From Blepharisma stoltei (lineage: Eukaryota > Ciliophora > Heterotrichea > Heterotrichida > Blepharismidae), in NCBI GenBank assembly GCA_914767885.1, contig CAJZBQ010000043.1, forward strand, positions 620,001 to 684,000: DNA of 64,000 nucleotides. The letters are read 5' to 3'. A model generated the notes under the pieces. It saw only the letters and a list, made by a program, of their open reading frames with translations. It was not told the DNA's origin and did no database searches. Every line of letters starts with the position of its first letter. Within the stretch, counting starts at the first letter, position 1. This document shows positions 34,801-46,768 of this stretch, piece by piece. A program made the position numbers and the translations under genes.

Positions 34801-37800
34801 ATTACCAAGTCAGGTACAATTTTTACAATGAAGATTGCAGAGTAATTAGTAACTCTTTTATATAGATTTGCTTAATTTTTAGAAAAATAATTTTTAAATA
34901 AAAATCTATTAAAATCAAATTTTTATAGAATAAATGAGAAATAAGTAGAGAAGAATATATTTATTCACCATCCCTCATATATTATAAGAGTTCTCCAATG
35001 CGATATTTAAACTTCAGCGCGACTCAGAAAAGCCAAACCTATGAGCCATTTTCGCTTTCTATTGTAAATTTTATATAGGCTCCTAGTGATAATTGGATAT
35101 TTGTAGCAGTCTCATTAAGTTATGAGAATAAGTCAATACTGCTTTATTATAATAACAAAGGGGTTGAATCCCATATTACAGGTATTCTTGATTTAATTCT
35201 CTTTTAGGAAAATAAATTTATTTATTACGGTTTAAATTAATAATTTTATAGTTGAAACAATACTGTTATATATTTTTTCTCTTTATGATAATATTATGGA
35301 GGGTTGGGAATTTCATTAAATTTTGAATCTTCCATCACATTTGAGGGTCCGGCAACTTTTAATGGTGCAATCAGTGATTTTAGGATCTATAACAACATAT
35401 ATAACCAAGTTTCTGACTGAAGCTTTCAATACTTATCATCCTGTGCAGCAGAAACTTGTTCAAGCTTATCTGCAAGTGTCAGCTATGGGAAATGTGACTA
35501 CCTATGTGCATCTCAAACTGAATGGTTTTTTCCAGCATTTCTTCCTGCTTTATATTCAGCTACTCCTTATATAGAAATTTCAGATAAAGCTTATTCTAAT
35601 GTTGGACGTACAATTAATGTCCCAAATAGCGAGTGAAATGATTATTCTGTTACAGGGTGAGCTCAGTTTTCAGATTGCCAAGAAAAAATCGGAACATTTT
35701 TTTATCTCCATGATAATTGGGAAGAAAATTTATTATCAATACAGCTAATCAATAGTACAAATACAAGCCACTGTGATATGCTAGAAGCTACGATATGAAG
35801 CACAGATGGAATAGATATAGCCAATGATACGGCAACTATAATTAGCTCAAGCTATATTGGAAATTGGTTCTTTTTTGCTGTGACTGTTAACTCTGGATCA
35901 AAGCTACTGACCCTTTATTCCCAAAATGGGGCAAACCCTCCATCTACTAGTGACCCTCTGATTTCATCTTCAATTACTTATACTTATGTAGCAAAAGCAT
36001 ATTCGTATGAAAAATCTACTTTAATTGGAGGAAAAGGGATTGAAATTTATAAAGGAAATTATGCGGATTTTAGGATTTACCCTGGGAGCAGTATAGCCCC
36101 TGAAATATTTTAGATCATTATTGGCCATCCATTTTAATTTTCAAAATTCATTTGTACTTGTCAGCTTTTTTGAAAAGTAAAAACGAAAATGGCAGATCTC
36201 CGTTATATGTTTTAAGGTGCCTAATCAGACTTATACTGAATGAGGAAGGTGCCTGCACCATATTTTTTTATTCGGTATTCTGCTGGGGTATAGGGATTTA
36301 TTAAGGTGCATGAGCTATATTGATACCATTTTGACGCAATATAATTGCAATTTATACAGTGCAGCTACTTATCTTGACCCTCACTGCACATCTTGATCCT
36401 CAATTTGGTATTGCAGCACCTGCGAAACTGGCTATTTTATTAAAAATGGACTTTGTCAAAGTAATTTATAAGTAGAATGTCATCCTTCATGTGCTGCCTG
36501 TAGCTCAGAAGATACAGAAACAGATTGTTTAAGCTGTGCAAGTGGTTATTATTCTCAGCCAGGCCATCCTTCTATGTGTTTAAATTATTGTCCATTAGGC
36601 TACACATGAAATTTTCCTCTTAAACAATGCACAGGCGCCAAAGGAACTATAGCAAACATTAATTTTGATAATAATCTCTCAGGGAACTTCATTTTTTCGA
36701 ATTTATATTTGATATTAGGAATAAGTTCTGATGATTATTACCCAGAATTTGAGTTCCTCGATCCTTTGCCTGCTAACAAAAGAGGATTATTTTTAAGTCA
36801 AGGAATAATTAGATTAGATTAGATTGTGCCATCCGCTTTCGCAAGGGCCGAGAATTTGCACCTCTACACGCTCTTATCCCTTAGAATCCCGGCGGACACC
36901 CTTCCCCGTCGCCGCAGACGAGGCTTCGCGCATCAGTCTTGACTTCCATGGCTCCTGGAGTCTAAGGGCCAACCACCTGGGTCGAAACTCCCAGTTTCTC
37001 GTTAGGCAAATACCGTCTTCAGGGTCTGAGGGTCATATTGCCCTTTAGACATTGGCCGACCTTGCCCTTTCCAATGGGTTGTACCGGAGTAAAAACTCTA
37101 AGTCCAGGGATTAGCTCCCTGGGCCTAGAAAAACCCAGCCCGACTATACGTAAAGGATTACCGACCCCTTTCCGCCTAAATCCTCGACACTGGGTCGTTG
37201 CCTGCTGGTGTTGAAGAAATAGGGTCGAGAAGTCGGGTGGTCTGTCGTCACATTTTTATGTATATATGTCAAGGAATAATTAATTTTGAGCCACAGTCTT
37301 CTAATCAAGCTGGACGACTTTTTAGCTCTGAATTTACTTTAGAAGCATGAATTATAGTTAAGTCAAGTGGCTGTTTTTACTTATCAAAATCATATTATGA
37401 AGATTTATATGGACTTAACAAGTCTAAATGATTATTGAAATTTGGGATAAATCGAAATGGTAGCCTTGAACTTTTCATAGAAAGAGATGACAAATATATT
37501 CAAGAGTATTATTCTCCTCAATGGTTGAACTCAGGAAATTCACCTGAATGGGCGTTTTACTCAATTTCTTTTAAATATAGAAGTTTCCTATGTTTGGCGC
37601 TGTAAGGGCGATAAATTCTGATCGGAATTTATCGGTTGGTTGCACCAAATCAATGCCTTGGTCGGACCAAAAAGCGATTTGGTCCGACGAACTTGGAAAG
37701 CTCCTGGGGAAAATGTCTGCGCTTTCAGCGCTATATAGAGGAAACCTTTATATGATGATATAGCAAAGTCAACTGAAATATTATTGGTCAAAAATACCAA

Positions 37801-40800
37801 TTTATTTACTGCTGCAATGCCTAACTATAATAAAGAATTTCCTGGAATAACTCATACTGTAGGATCAGTAGGCTATGGGCAATCAATTTTTGGATTTTTG
37901 TATAGCCTTGCAATGTATAACTATGGGAAAAACTATAATGAATTAAAGATGAGTTTAGGGGCTTGTGATTCGTGCAGCGCTTGCCCAGCTGTCTTGAAGT
38001 CTTGTTTGCCAACTTGTGGTGAAACTGAATATGTAGATGAGAATGGAAACTGCCAAAAGTGTCCAAGTGAATGCTCATGAATATGCTCAAGGGCTGGGAC
38101 TTGCAATCTTTGCTATGATGACTTGTGCTATAAATGCACTAAATATGAAATTGGAACTTGCATCAAGTGTGTTGAGAATGCAGTTCTTAGTAGTGGACAG
38201 TGTGAATGCCAAAGTGGATATATTAAGCAAGAATCTCAATGTGTAGAGAAATGCAGCGATGGGTTTTATTTGGATGAAAGCACTCAGTCTTGTATTAGCT
38301 GCCTTAGCAATTGTTCAAAGTGTGTAGCCTGATTATTCTTATTGATGTGGTATATCTGTACTGCCTGAAACACTTATGGATTACCTTTTCAATTGTGCCA
38401 AACTTCTCCCTAACTTGAAAAATTAGATTATTTATTAGTTAAGCAAGAATAATAAATTTACGCTGAGACAACGTTAGGTATTACCCAAGCAATTCTACTG
38501 CTCAGGCTATAGCAATGTAGAAAGCTGCACAATATGCAAGACAGGATTTATTGAGCGAAATGGAAAATGTGAGTGCTCTGATGGGCATTTTTTAGACTCT
38601 TCAAATAACTGCTCAAAATGTGATATTTCCTGCTTGACTTGCTCAATTGATTCCTCAAATTGCTTATCTTGTACAGGAGATTTGCCTATTGTCTTTAATA
38701 AAAAATGCTACCCATGTGAAGCATTTGAGGGATTTTCAGATTTATTTTCAGTTCCTATTTCATACTTTACAGATGATTTATGGTCACGATTATCATCTAA
38801 ATGCATTGAAACTTGTGGGGATGGAAGAAATATGGGACAAGCTCAATGTGACGATGGAAATAATAAAAATGGAGATGGCTGCTCTGAGAATTGTACAATA
38901 GAAACTGGGTGAACTTGCTCTGGAGGCAGTATAAGTTCTCCTGATATATGCAAAGATATAATTCTGCCTTGACCATTTCTTGCATATTTATCCGAAAATG
39001 ACTCAGGCTATCTTCTTGCGTTATCATTCTCAGAAAAAGTAAATATGACCTCTGATTTATCAGAAAATATTAAAATTACAATTGATGGGATAGAAATGTT
39101 TTCTTGGGCTATTTCATTAGAAAAATCAATTTATGAAGTAACGTTAAATTTATATGAAAGCGTAGAAAGTGGGACAGGTGTGACAATCAACTTTATTAAT
39201 CCTAGTGAAATTACTGATACAAGTGGCAATCAAATGAAAGAGAAAAAGGTAAAATCAATTTTGCTTGCTCCATTCTTAGCTTACCTTTAAATTTACTTGA
39301 TTTTACGCCATTTACGGGGTTGCCAGCACCAGAGGTTACCCCCATATTCCAGCACGTGTTTACCCGCAAGCCTCTGGGACAAATTGCATCAATTACCAAG
39401 TGACAGTCTGATATGGTGTTGCCGACTAAGGCGACTATGCGCGAACTGCTTCTGTCTTCCTTGACGCCATGTGACGACAAAAAGCTTCATTTCTTCCGTC
39501 GGATGGAAGTGAGGAAAGTCATAAGCCTTTCACTTTTCATAAGGTCAGGCCAGAGGGCTGTCACCGCCGCTCCAAGTTGTTTACCTAACTCAGCCAGGAT
39601 ATAATTCCCTTGGAAAACCAAGCCTCATAATTAAAAAATGTAAATGAGTGCTGTTGACGGCAGTCAAGTAGCATACAAAATGCCCATTTTCTAATTATGT
39701 TTGCTCAATTCACATACAAAACTGCAGAAGCTATGGAAACTTCTGTTACAACTGCAACCACAGTTGCAGCTGCAGGAGCGGCTGCGGGATCTATATTTAC
39801 AGGATCTTTTAATTTGCAAGCATTTTGGAGTATGCTTGAAATAATGCAGATACAAAATTACTTGATATTTTTATCTCCAAAATACCCTAATAATCTTATC
39901 ACGTATCTTCGTGCCTTAAGCATAGCAAATGGAAACTTTTTACCTAATCCTTTTCAACTGTATTTAGTAAAAAATGACCCGTTTCCTGATCCTCCACAAA
40001 AGTTTGCAGATGAAAATTTTAATACAGATTTCCTTATGAATGCTGGCCAATTTGTAGCAGTTTGGGCTATTATTTTGACTGGTCTCCCTATTTGCATAAT
40101 TTTATATAAAATAAGGCCAAGCTTACCAATCATAAGATGACTAAACAACTCATTTTTCTATGCTATTTTACTTAGAACTGGAATCGAGTCATTTTTAGAA
40201 ATCACGCTTTCAGTCCTTCTGCAATTAAGAGAGTGCTCACAGCCAAACCAAGATATTGGCTATCTTTCATTGATTTTAAGTTTTTTAACCATACTTTACC
40301 TGGTCTCTACTTTTGCTCTTATAGTTTGGCAAGTAACGTTAAAGCCTAAAGGACTGCTTGGAACAAAGTTGCATGAAAGAAGATTTGGAGTATTGTATCA
40401 AGGATTTAAAAGAGATTCTAAACTAAAAGCATCATTTTTGCTATTCCAAAATATCCGCAGAGTCCTGCTTCTAATTTTTTGTGTGTTTTTATACGAGCAC
40501 ACAACTGCTCAAGTTTTATTATCAGCATCCTTATCATTAACCTATACAGTTTTACTAATTGTACTGAAACCTTACGAGCAGAGATATTTAGGGAATTTTC
40601 TAAATACAATCTGTGAAATTTTATATTTTGCTGCTCATTGCATAATACTAAAATTTTTAGATAACCACATATCTGATGATTATAGAACAAATCTTGGCTG
40701 GGCAATAATTGCACTCTTAAGTACTTATTTGCTACTCCATATAGTATGTCTCCTTATCATTCAGATCACAAATTTAATACAAGGAGTCAAACAACTCAAA

Positions 40801-41001
40801 AATTGATTTCTGCAAAATTTTGCAAATAAATTTTTGAAAGCCAAGAGAAGAATATTTATGAATGAAATAGAATCTAGTGACCTGAATAAAGAAGTAAGCA
40901 AAGAACTAAAAGCAGAAGAAATTTGTGAAGAAAAAGTTTCAAGAATTCACACTGATGGCAATTTTCTAAATATTGATACTAGTGGGGATAGTTATTCATA
41001 G
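31876..41001 (+). CDS. paralogue 5: LamG / Cys-rich / multi-pass membrane surface protein, heavily interrupted
   Basis: Predicted 1547 aa after removing all insertions. The signal peptide begins MNIWTFTLFSLSTILLSAS. Modules are as in the other paralogues: FSISLWMKL, YADFRIYPGS, CHPSCAAC, EFTLEAWII, CSWICSRAGTCNLC, CGDGRNMGQAQCDDGN, an Ig-like module and about eight membrane helices. Introns are 34842-34948 (split by an IES), 35064-35078 and 36461-36475. Eight exonic insertions include a 2.7-kb element after codon ~40 and two retroposon-like inserts. Removing everything gives exactly 1548 codons, ending in TAG. From about 37950 on it is close to paralogue 3. More than 4 kb of the 9.1-kb locus is predicted to be eliminated. 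Confidence 0.83.
31996..34715. mobile_element. 2.7-kb element with ~816-bp terminal inverted repeats, IES in paralogue 5
   Basis: Arms 31996-32812 and 33901-34715 are near-identical inverted copies starting GGGGTG(A/G)CCCGGAATTTAG. The flanks carry a 7-bp repeat AAAAGAA, possibly 8 with the next G (31989-31995 and 34716-34722). The arms hold many AAAAAGTACATGTACTTTTT-like units. The 1.1-kb centre contains a decayed transposase fragment (33444-33800). Excision joins NLKSKE to VLLPEAVLREE, in frame with the paralogue LTEAVL(G/S)GEE. Confidence 0.85.
33444..33800 (-). pseudogene. decayed PiggyBac-like transposase, N-terminal fragment
   Basis: ATG at 33800 reads 118 codons to TAG at 33444-33446, with three TGA as Trp. 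The segment QITPLNLFRAIFSKKEFIIE followed by VTAQELEKWIGI resembles the N-terminal part of PiggyBac (DDE_Tnp_1_7) transposases (TP-lF--fF...; vt--EL--flGi). After a frameshift the next frame gives MMDLIKAPKHKDYWS, like the family's G-vk-P---DYW(S) motif. Further downstream, also with interruptions, come SRRFQDISRMLNIFYN and NYFIDNYYGNR. No complete catalytic domain can be read. The flanking AAAAGAA is not the TTAA typical of PiggyBac. The assignment rests on motif order only. Confidence 0.5.
34850..34941. mobile_element. 92-bp IES inside a 15-nt intron of paralogue 5
   Basis: TAA at 34850-34852 and 34942-34944. Removal turns the 107-bp gap into a 15-nt intron, GTAATTAGTAAGTAG, at the position of the first intron of paralogues 3 and 4 (GTAATTAATATTCAG). 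The left end is TAACTC. Confidence 0.7.
35193..35315. mobile_element. 123-bp IES in paralogue 5
   Basis: TTA at 35193-35195 and 35316-35318. Near the right end GGAGGGTTGGGAA resembles the C-rich-end MITE terminus. Excision gives GILDLNFESSITFE in frame. The insert contains stop codons. Confidence 0.65.
36092..36317. mobile_element. 226-bp TATAG-end IES in paralogue 5
   Basis: The TA target is duplicated (36092-36093, 36318-36319). The ends are TAGCCCCTGAAATATT and, inverted, TAGCTCATGCACC. Excision joins YPGSS to IDTILTQYNCNLYSAATYL, as in paralogues. Confidence 0.8.
36797..37282 (-). mobile_element. GC-rich retroposon-like IES in paralogue 5 (first)
   Basis: A 456-bp insert (36812-37267) lies between perfect 15-bp repeats GTCAAGGAATAATTA. 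The left end is a run GATTAGATTAGATT, taken as the tandem-repeat tail, so the element lies in minus orientation. The right end, inverted, reads AAAAATGTGACGACAG, similar to the heads at 6860 and 48522. Collapsing the repeats gives FLSQGIINFEPQSSNQAGR in frame. Confidence 0.82.
37576..37750. mobile_element. 175-bp TIR IES in paralogue 5
   Basis: TAT at 37576-37578 and 37751-37753. Imperfect inverted ends run AGAAGTTTCCTATGTTTGGC on the left and, inverted, AAAGGTTTCCTCTATATAGC on the right. Excision joins SISFKY to DDIAKSTEILLV, matching SLTYDDITKSTKILFV of paralogues. Confidence 0.8.
38323..38509. mobile_element. 187-bp TATAG-end IES in paralogue 5
   Basis: Inverted ends TAGCCTGATTATTCTT and TAGCCTGAGCAGTAG. 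The right flank has the expected TA but the left flank is TG, so the TA duplication seems mutated on one side. Excision at the right TA gives NCSKCSNVESCTICKTGF, matching paralogue 3. Confidence 0.75.
39265..39711 (-). mobile_element. GC-rich retroposon-like IES in paralogue 5 (second)
   Basis: A 425-bp insert (39276-39700) lies between 11-bp repeats TTGCTCCATTC and TTGCTCAATTC. Collapse restores VKSILLAPFTYKTAEAME, matching paralogue 3. Orientation is tentative, because the tail is less clear than in the other elements. The repeat lacks TA. Confidence 0.75.
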
Positions 41002-41305
41002 GATAAGAATCTAGAATAGCGATTTCAAGATAAAAATAATTAATTTTTGTCTTATAATTAATATAATTTTTAAATAGCATATGAAATACTGATTAAGATG
41101 CTGCAGGAGTTGTTTCAGATGCTATAATTGATGCAGCGCTACTGGATATGATGCTGAAGTTGTTGATAAAATCTTGCTGAAATTGCTGGTTAGAAAATTG
41201 TACGAACTTTGAGCTTTTTAAAATTTCTTAGTAATTTAAGAGTTAATAAAAATATAAAATAAAAACAAAATATTAAATACAAAAATCTTTAAGTTTATAA
41301 TATAT
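41002..41305. other. spacer between paralogues 5 and 6
   Basis: About 300 bp, AT-rich at both ends. In the middle (41093-41190) GATGCT-like words recur. No gene or element boundary is clear. Confidence 0.4.
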
Positions 41306-44300
41306 ATGGCTTGGATATTTCTTCTTTTCTTTCTCCACCTTGGCGTAAATGCAATTTCAAGTGTTTCCTCAATCTTTCCCCCTCAATACTCTCATTATTT
41401 AAACGAATATACTGAGATTGACATAAAGCTTACAGAAGCAATCTTGTCAGGTGAAGAAATTCAGCCAAGCTTTGGAATTTCCTTTTGGGTCAAAATATAT
41501 GATATAACAAGGGATCGATTTATATTTTTAATAGACCAATCAAAGTCGAAATATAAATCAAATTGAAAAGCTCAAACTTATCTTTCTCTTAGAAATTCAT
41601 ATATTTTGGCATCATCATCTTTTTACTTCGTTTTAGAGTGGGAACAAGAAAATGCTGATCTCTCATCAATTTTGAAGCTATCTTATGTAAAAATAACATA
41701 GACTCCTTCTGATAACTGGATATTTATCGGAATATCAGCGAGCACAGAAAATAAATCTTGCCTTTTTTATTATAATAATTTAGGAACCGAGTCTTACATT
41801 TCAGAAGATTTTGATATAGAAATATCAATACCTGTCAACTCACACTTGCAATTTTTAAAAATTTACAATTTAAAAGAAAGAATTAGTGATTTTAGGATCC
41901 ACAATAACATTTACAACGAAGTTTATGACTGAAGGCTGCAATATTCCTCATCTTGTGCCGGAGTAAGCTGTGCAAGTTTGTTTCCAAGCATAGATTATGG
42001 AAAATGTGGCCAATGGTGTGCTTCACAAACTGAATGGTTTTTTCCTTTATTTGAGCCCAAATTATATGCAAATGCGCCTTATTTATCTTCAAATGATTTG
42101 CCATATTATTTTGATAGACAATCTTTGTTACATAATGATGTTTCTGTACCTACAAATGGATGAAGCGACTATTCAATTACAGGCTGATTTCAATTTTATA
42201 TATGTAAAGAATCAACTTTTTTTCAAATTCAAAATTCTTCTAAGATATATTTACAAGTAAATTTGGCGACTAGCACAAGCGATTGTGATATGATGAAAGC
42301 TAAAATATATAGCACAGATGGGACTAATATAGCTTATGATTCAACTGCCATTAATGGAACAAATTATATTGGGAATTGGATTTTCTTCGCTATCACTATT
42401 AATTCTAGCCTTAAATTGTTAAAAATTTATACTCAAAGTAGTCCCAACCCTCCATCGACTACTTACCCTCTAGTTTCATCTTCAATTACTTATACATATA
42501 CAGTACGAGCTTTTACTTCTGATAAAGATATCTTTTTTGGAGAATATCTAGGAAATTATGCAGACTTTCGATTTTATCCTGGAAACAGCATAGATGCTAC
42601 TTTAATTGAATATAATAACAACATATATAGTGCTGCTACCTATCTTGATCCTTATTGTACATCATGATCCTCAATTTGGTACTGCAGTGCTTGTGAAATT
42701 GGCTATTATGTTAAAAATGGTATATGTAAAAGTAATTAATAAATAGAATGCCACCCTTCATGTGTTGCATGCAGCTCTGATGATACAGAAACAAATTGTT
42801 TAGGCTGTGCAAGTGGATATTATGCTCAGCCAAACCATCCTTCTACATGCTTTGATTATTGTCCATTAGGCTTTACTTCTGACTCTGCTTTAAACCAATG
42901 CACAGGAACTCAAGGCTATATTGCAAATATCAACTTTGACAACAATCTACTGCTGGATTATAATGCATCCACTCTCAAATTAATAGATTCTTTTAAGCCT
43001 GACAATCAAAATTATCATAGTTTGTTTCCAGCCAATAAAAGAGGAGTCTATATAGGTGCATTATGAGCTGATCAATTTGTGCTAGAAGAATCAACACAAA
43101 ATAGAAAGATTCTAGGCTCTGATTTTACGATTGAATTTTGAGTGATGCTATTTAAATCAGACTCTCAATCATTTTTCAGTACTCAAATAGATAGATCAGG
43201 CGAAGTATATATTAATTTTTGTAAATATTATGAGAAAAATCTTAGTATTAATATCCTTACCAGAGAATCTTCGAAAATTGAAGCTATTTTATATGAAAAT
43301 GAATCGAAAAATAAAGAATGAGCTTTTTATTCTGCTTCAGTATCCTTTGATGATTCATATAAACACACTCAAGTTACTCTTGTTTGGAATGAAAAATATG
43401 AAGTAAAAATAGCTCCAAGCTACTACAAAGAAGCTTCTGGCATACAATATTTGCTAGGATCAGGATTAAATGGGTTTCTGTATAGTTTTGCGCTATATAA
43501 TTATGGAAAAAACTATAATGAGATCCTGCTAAGTCTAGGCACTTGCAGTTCTTGCTCTGCTTGCCCAGGAATCTTAAATTATTGTTTGCCAACTTGTGAT
43601 AAAACTGAATACGTGGATAATGATGGAAATTGCCAGAAATGTCCAAGTTCATGCCATGGTATATGCTCAAGAGCTAGCAGTTGTAACCTTTGTTATGACG
43701 ATTTATGCTATAAATGTACTAAATATGAAATTGGTGCTTGCATTCAGTGTGTTGAGAATGCAACTCTAAAAAATGGACAATGTGGATGCCAAAATGGATA
43801 TAAAAGGCAAGGTGTGCAATGTTTAAAAGCATGCAATGATGGATATTATTTTGATCTAATCACAAAAGAGTGTCTTAGTTGCCCTATCAACTGCCTAAAA
43901 TGCGGAAATGGGAATACTTGCATAGTATGCAAAAGTGAGTTGAATTTATTAAATGGGAAATGCATGTGTGCAGATGGATATTTTAGCGATTCTTCAAATA
44001 AGTGCCTAAAGTGTGACATCTCATGCTCGAATTGCTCAATTATTTCTTCAAACTGTACTTCTTGCATATCAGATTTACCTATTCTCTATGATTCGAATAA
44101 ATGCTATCCATGCAATTCATTTGAAGGCTACTCTATTGATTTTGCCATTTCGATTTCTTATTTTACAGATGATTTAAGGTCACAATTATCTTCTAATTGC
44201 ATTGAAATTTGTGGAGATGGAAAAAATATGGGGCAAGCTCAATGCGATGATGGAAATAATGCAAATTGAGATGGCTGTTCTTCTAGCTGTAAAATAGAAA

Positions 44301-45946
44301 CTGGCTGATCTTGCTTTGGAGGGAATGCAAATTCTCCTGATGTGTGCAAAGACACAACTCCGCCTTATCCAATCTTTGCGTACTTAAGCAAAAATGATTC
44401 AGGCTATCGCCTTACTTTATCATTTAATGAGCTTGTTACATTTGGTATTGAAATCTCTAAAAATATTGAAATAGAAATTGAAAATTTAAAATTTGACTGA
44501 TCTATTACTAAAGAAAACTCAACATATATAATTGATTTAGATATTCATGAAGATGCATCAGCTGGGACAGTCGTAAAATTAGAATTCATAAATCCTAATT
44601 TAATTATTGATATGAATGGAAATGAAATGCAAGAAAAATCAGTTTCTACAAAATTAATGGTATCTTATTCTTATACAACAGGCCAAGTAATATCTTCTTC
44701 AGTTACAACAGCAGTAACAACTACCATAAGCATTTCTCTAGTTGTTTCAATATTATCTGCATTTTCTATAGGATTTGTTGACCTGCAATTGACATGGTGA
44801 ATGATTGAAACTATGCAGATCCAAAATTATTTGATATACTTATCACCGAAATATCCTGAAAATTTCTTATCATATCTAAAAGCACTTGGAATGGCAAATG
44901 GGAGATTTTTGCCAAACCCGTTTAAGAGATATTTAGTAAAAACTGACCCTTTTCCAGACCCTCCACAAAATTTTGTTGATGAAAATCTAGACACAGATTT
45001 TCTTATGAACTATGGGCAATTTCTATTGGTTTGAACTGCTATTTTAATAGGATTGCTTATTTCTTTGATACTATTTAAATTAAGGCCAAGCGTTTCAATA
45101 ATAAGATCCCTTAAAAGCTTATTTTTATTTTCAATTCTCCTTAGAATTGGAATTGAGTCCTTCCTGGAAACTACACTTTCAACTTTTCTCCAATTAAGAG
45201 AATTTTCATTGCCAAGCCAGCATATCGGCTACCTTTCCTTAGCTTTGAGCATTCCGGCAGCAATTTATCTTTTATTGTTTTTTGTGCTTATTATTTGCCA
45301 AATTACATTGAAATCTTCAGAAACGCTCAATAAAACACCACATGAAAGACGATATGGAGTGCTATATGCAGGATTTAAAAGAAACTCTAAATTTGCAGCA
45401 TCATTTCTTTTATTTCAAAATATCCGCAGAGTTATTTTGGTTTCCTTATGTGTATTTTTATATGACCATGTAATTTTGCAAGTGGCTTTTTTAGTAATTT
45501 CATCATTTATTTATACAGCTTTATTGATATTATTGAGACCATATGAAAAATCGGTTTTAGGAAACAGCCTGATTATAGTTTGCGAAATTTTTTACTTTTC
45601 TTCGAATTGTTTAATACTGAAGCTTTTAGATGATGATTTATCTGATGATAATCGAACAAATATTGGGTGGGGTCTAATATCTTTATTAAGCTTTTCTTTG
45701 CTACTTCATATAATATCTATTCTTATCAAATTGGTCCAAGAAATAAAAAAGCTATATGATTGATTTTTAAAAAGTTTTGCAAATAAATTTGTTATTAGAA
45801 AAAGAAGAGTCATTCTGAATGAAATTACATCGCATAAACCGAACCAGGAATGAAATCAAATAATGGAAGACAAATCCTTAAAAATTCATGGTCTTGATCA
45901 TGATTCTACTGTGGCACAATGCCAAGAGCAAAGAAGCATCCAGTAG
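41306..45946 (+). CDS. paralogue 6: LamG / Cys-rich / multi-pass membrane surface protein, IES-free
   Basis: Predicted 1536 aa: 4641 bp minus two 15-nt introns (41687-41701, 42732-42746) is exactly 1537 codons. It is the only full paralogue with no IES, so it is the best template. Approximate layout: signal peptide 1-17; LamG-like modules 20-280 and 285-465; CHPSC module ~475; LamG-like 510-740; furin-like repeats 745-945; CGDGKNMGQAQCDDGN ~960; Ig-like (TPPYPIFAYL) 1005-1110; about eight membrane helices 1120-1480; then a basic tail. One Gly in GDGC is replaced by Trp (ANWDGCSS, TGA). Part of the membrane region (FKRNSKFAASFLL...ILLRPYEKSVLGN) recalls TRP/polycystin-like families, but weakly. 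Confidence 0.88.
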
Positions 45947-46768
45947 GAGACTAATGAAATAAAATAATTTAGATATAAATTTAATAATGAATCTAATATA
46001 ATTAAATTTGAAAAAAGAGTCTCATAAAGGTAATGTCATTGTTGCAGAGCTAGGAATTTAAGTGCTAAAAAATAATTAGTATTGAGTAGGGTGATATTTG
46101 ATAGAGTTGAGCTAAGAAAAATTTTAGGAATTTTCTTCTTTATTTTCTAGTTGATATCTAACAATAAATATTTCTCTTGCTGTTAAAATTGTATAAATTG
46201 ATATTTATTAAATAGTTATTCATAACAAATAAGCATATAGAAGTTTTATAACTGCTTAAAAATGCACTATTCTAATATAATTTTACTCTCCTTTTATTAG
46301 TAAACAAAAAACTGTTTACTGAAAGATTTTATAAATTTTTAAATGTTGATTGCTTTAAATTTGTAAAATTTGTAAGGAAATATATATTTAATTTGTAAAA
46401 TTAGTATTTAAGATACAAGTTATCTAAAGCCTTAATCATTAGATGGAGGTTTAATTATGCAAAATTAACATTTATATATTTTTCTACCAAAAAAAATTCA
46501 TTAAAAAGTATTTTGTTCACTATTAATTCCAAAAAACAGGATTTTTCATCATTTTGCCAACTCCTCAAGGGTAGTCAGTGCCATTATATATTAATATTAC
46601 TATTCCAAATTCACCTAAAATCTGGCAACTTTTTATTTTTTGCAACCGTCTTGAGGTGCAAATATTTATAATATATTTTTGATTGATATAATAGCTCAAA
46701 TTTTATATAGACAAGATTTTATACTCACAATAATTAGCATTTTGCAGTTTCTTATTAATATTAGTAAA
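45947..46768. other. spacer between paralogues 6 and 7
   Basis: AT-rich, with a MITE-like element at about 46283-46571 (left end TTACTCTCCTTTTATTAG, inner AACAAAAAACTG). The inverted counterpart of this spacer lies at 60704-62071 and carries the same element plus one extra. No gene is seen. Confidence 0.6.
46283..46571. mobile_element. MITE-like IES upstream of paralogue 7
   Basis: The left edge is TTACTCTCC. The right edge near CTCCTCAAGGG has lost the TTA that its inverted counterpart (60924-61217) keeps. It was present before the inverted duplication because both copies have it. Confidence 0.55.
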
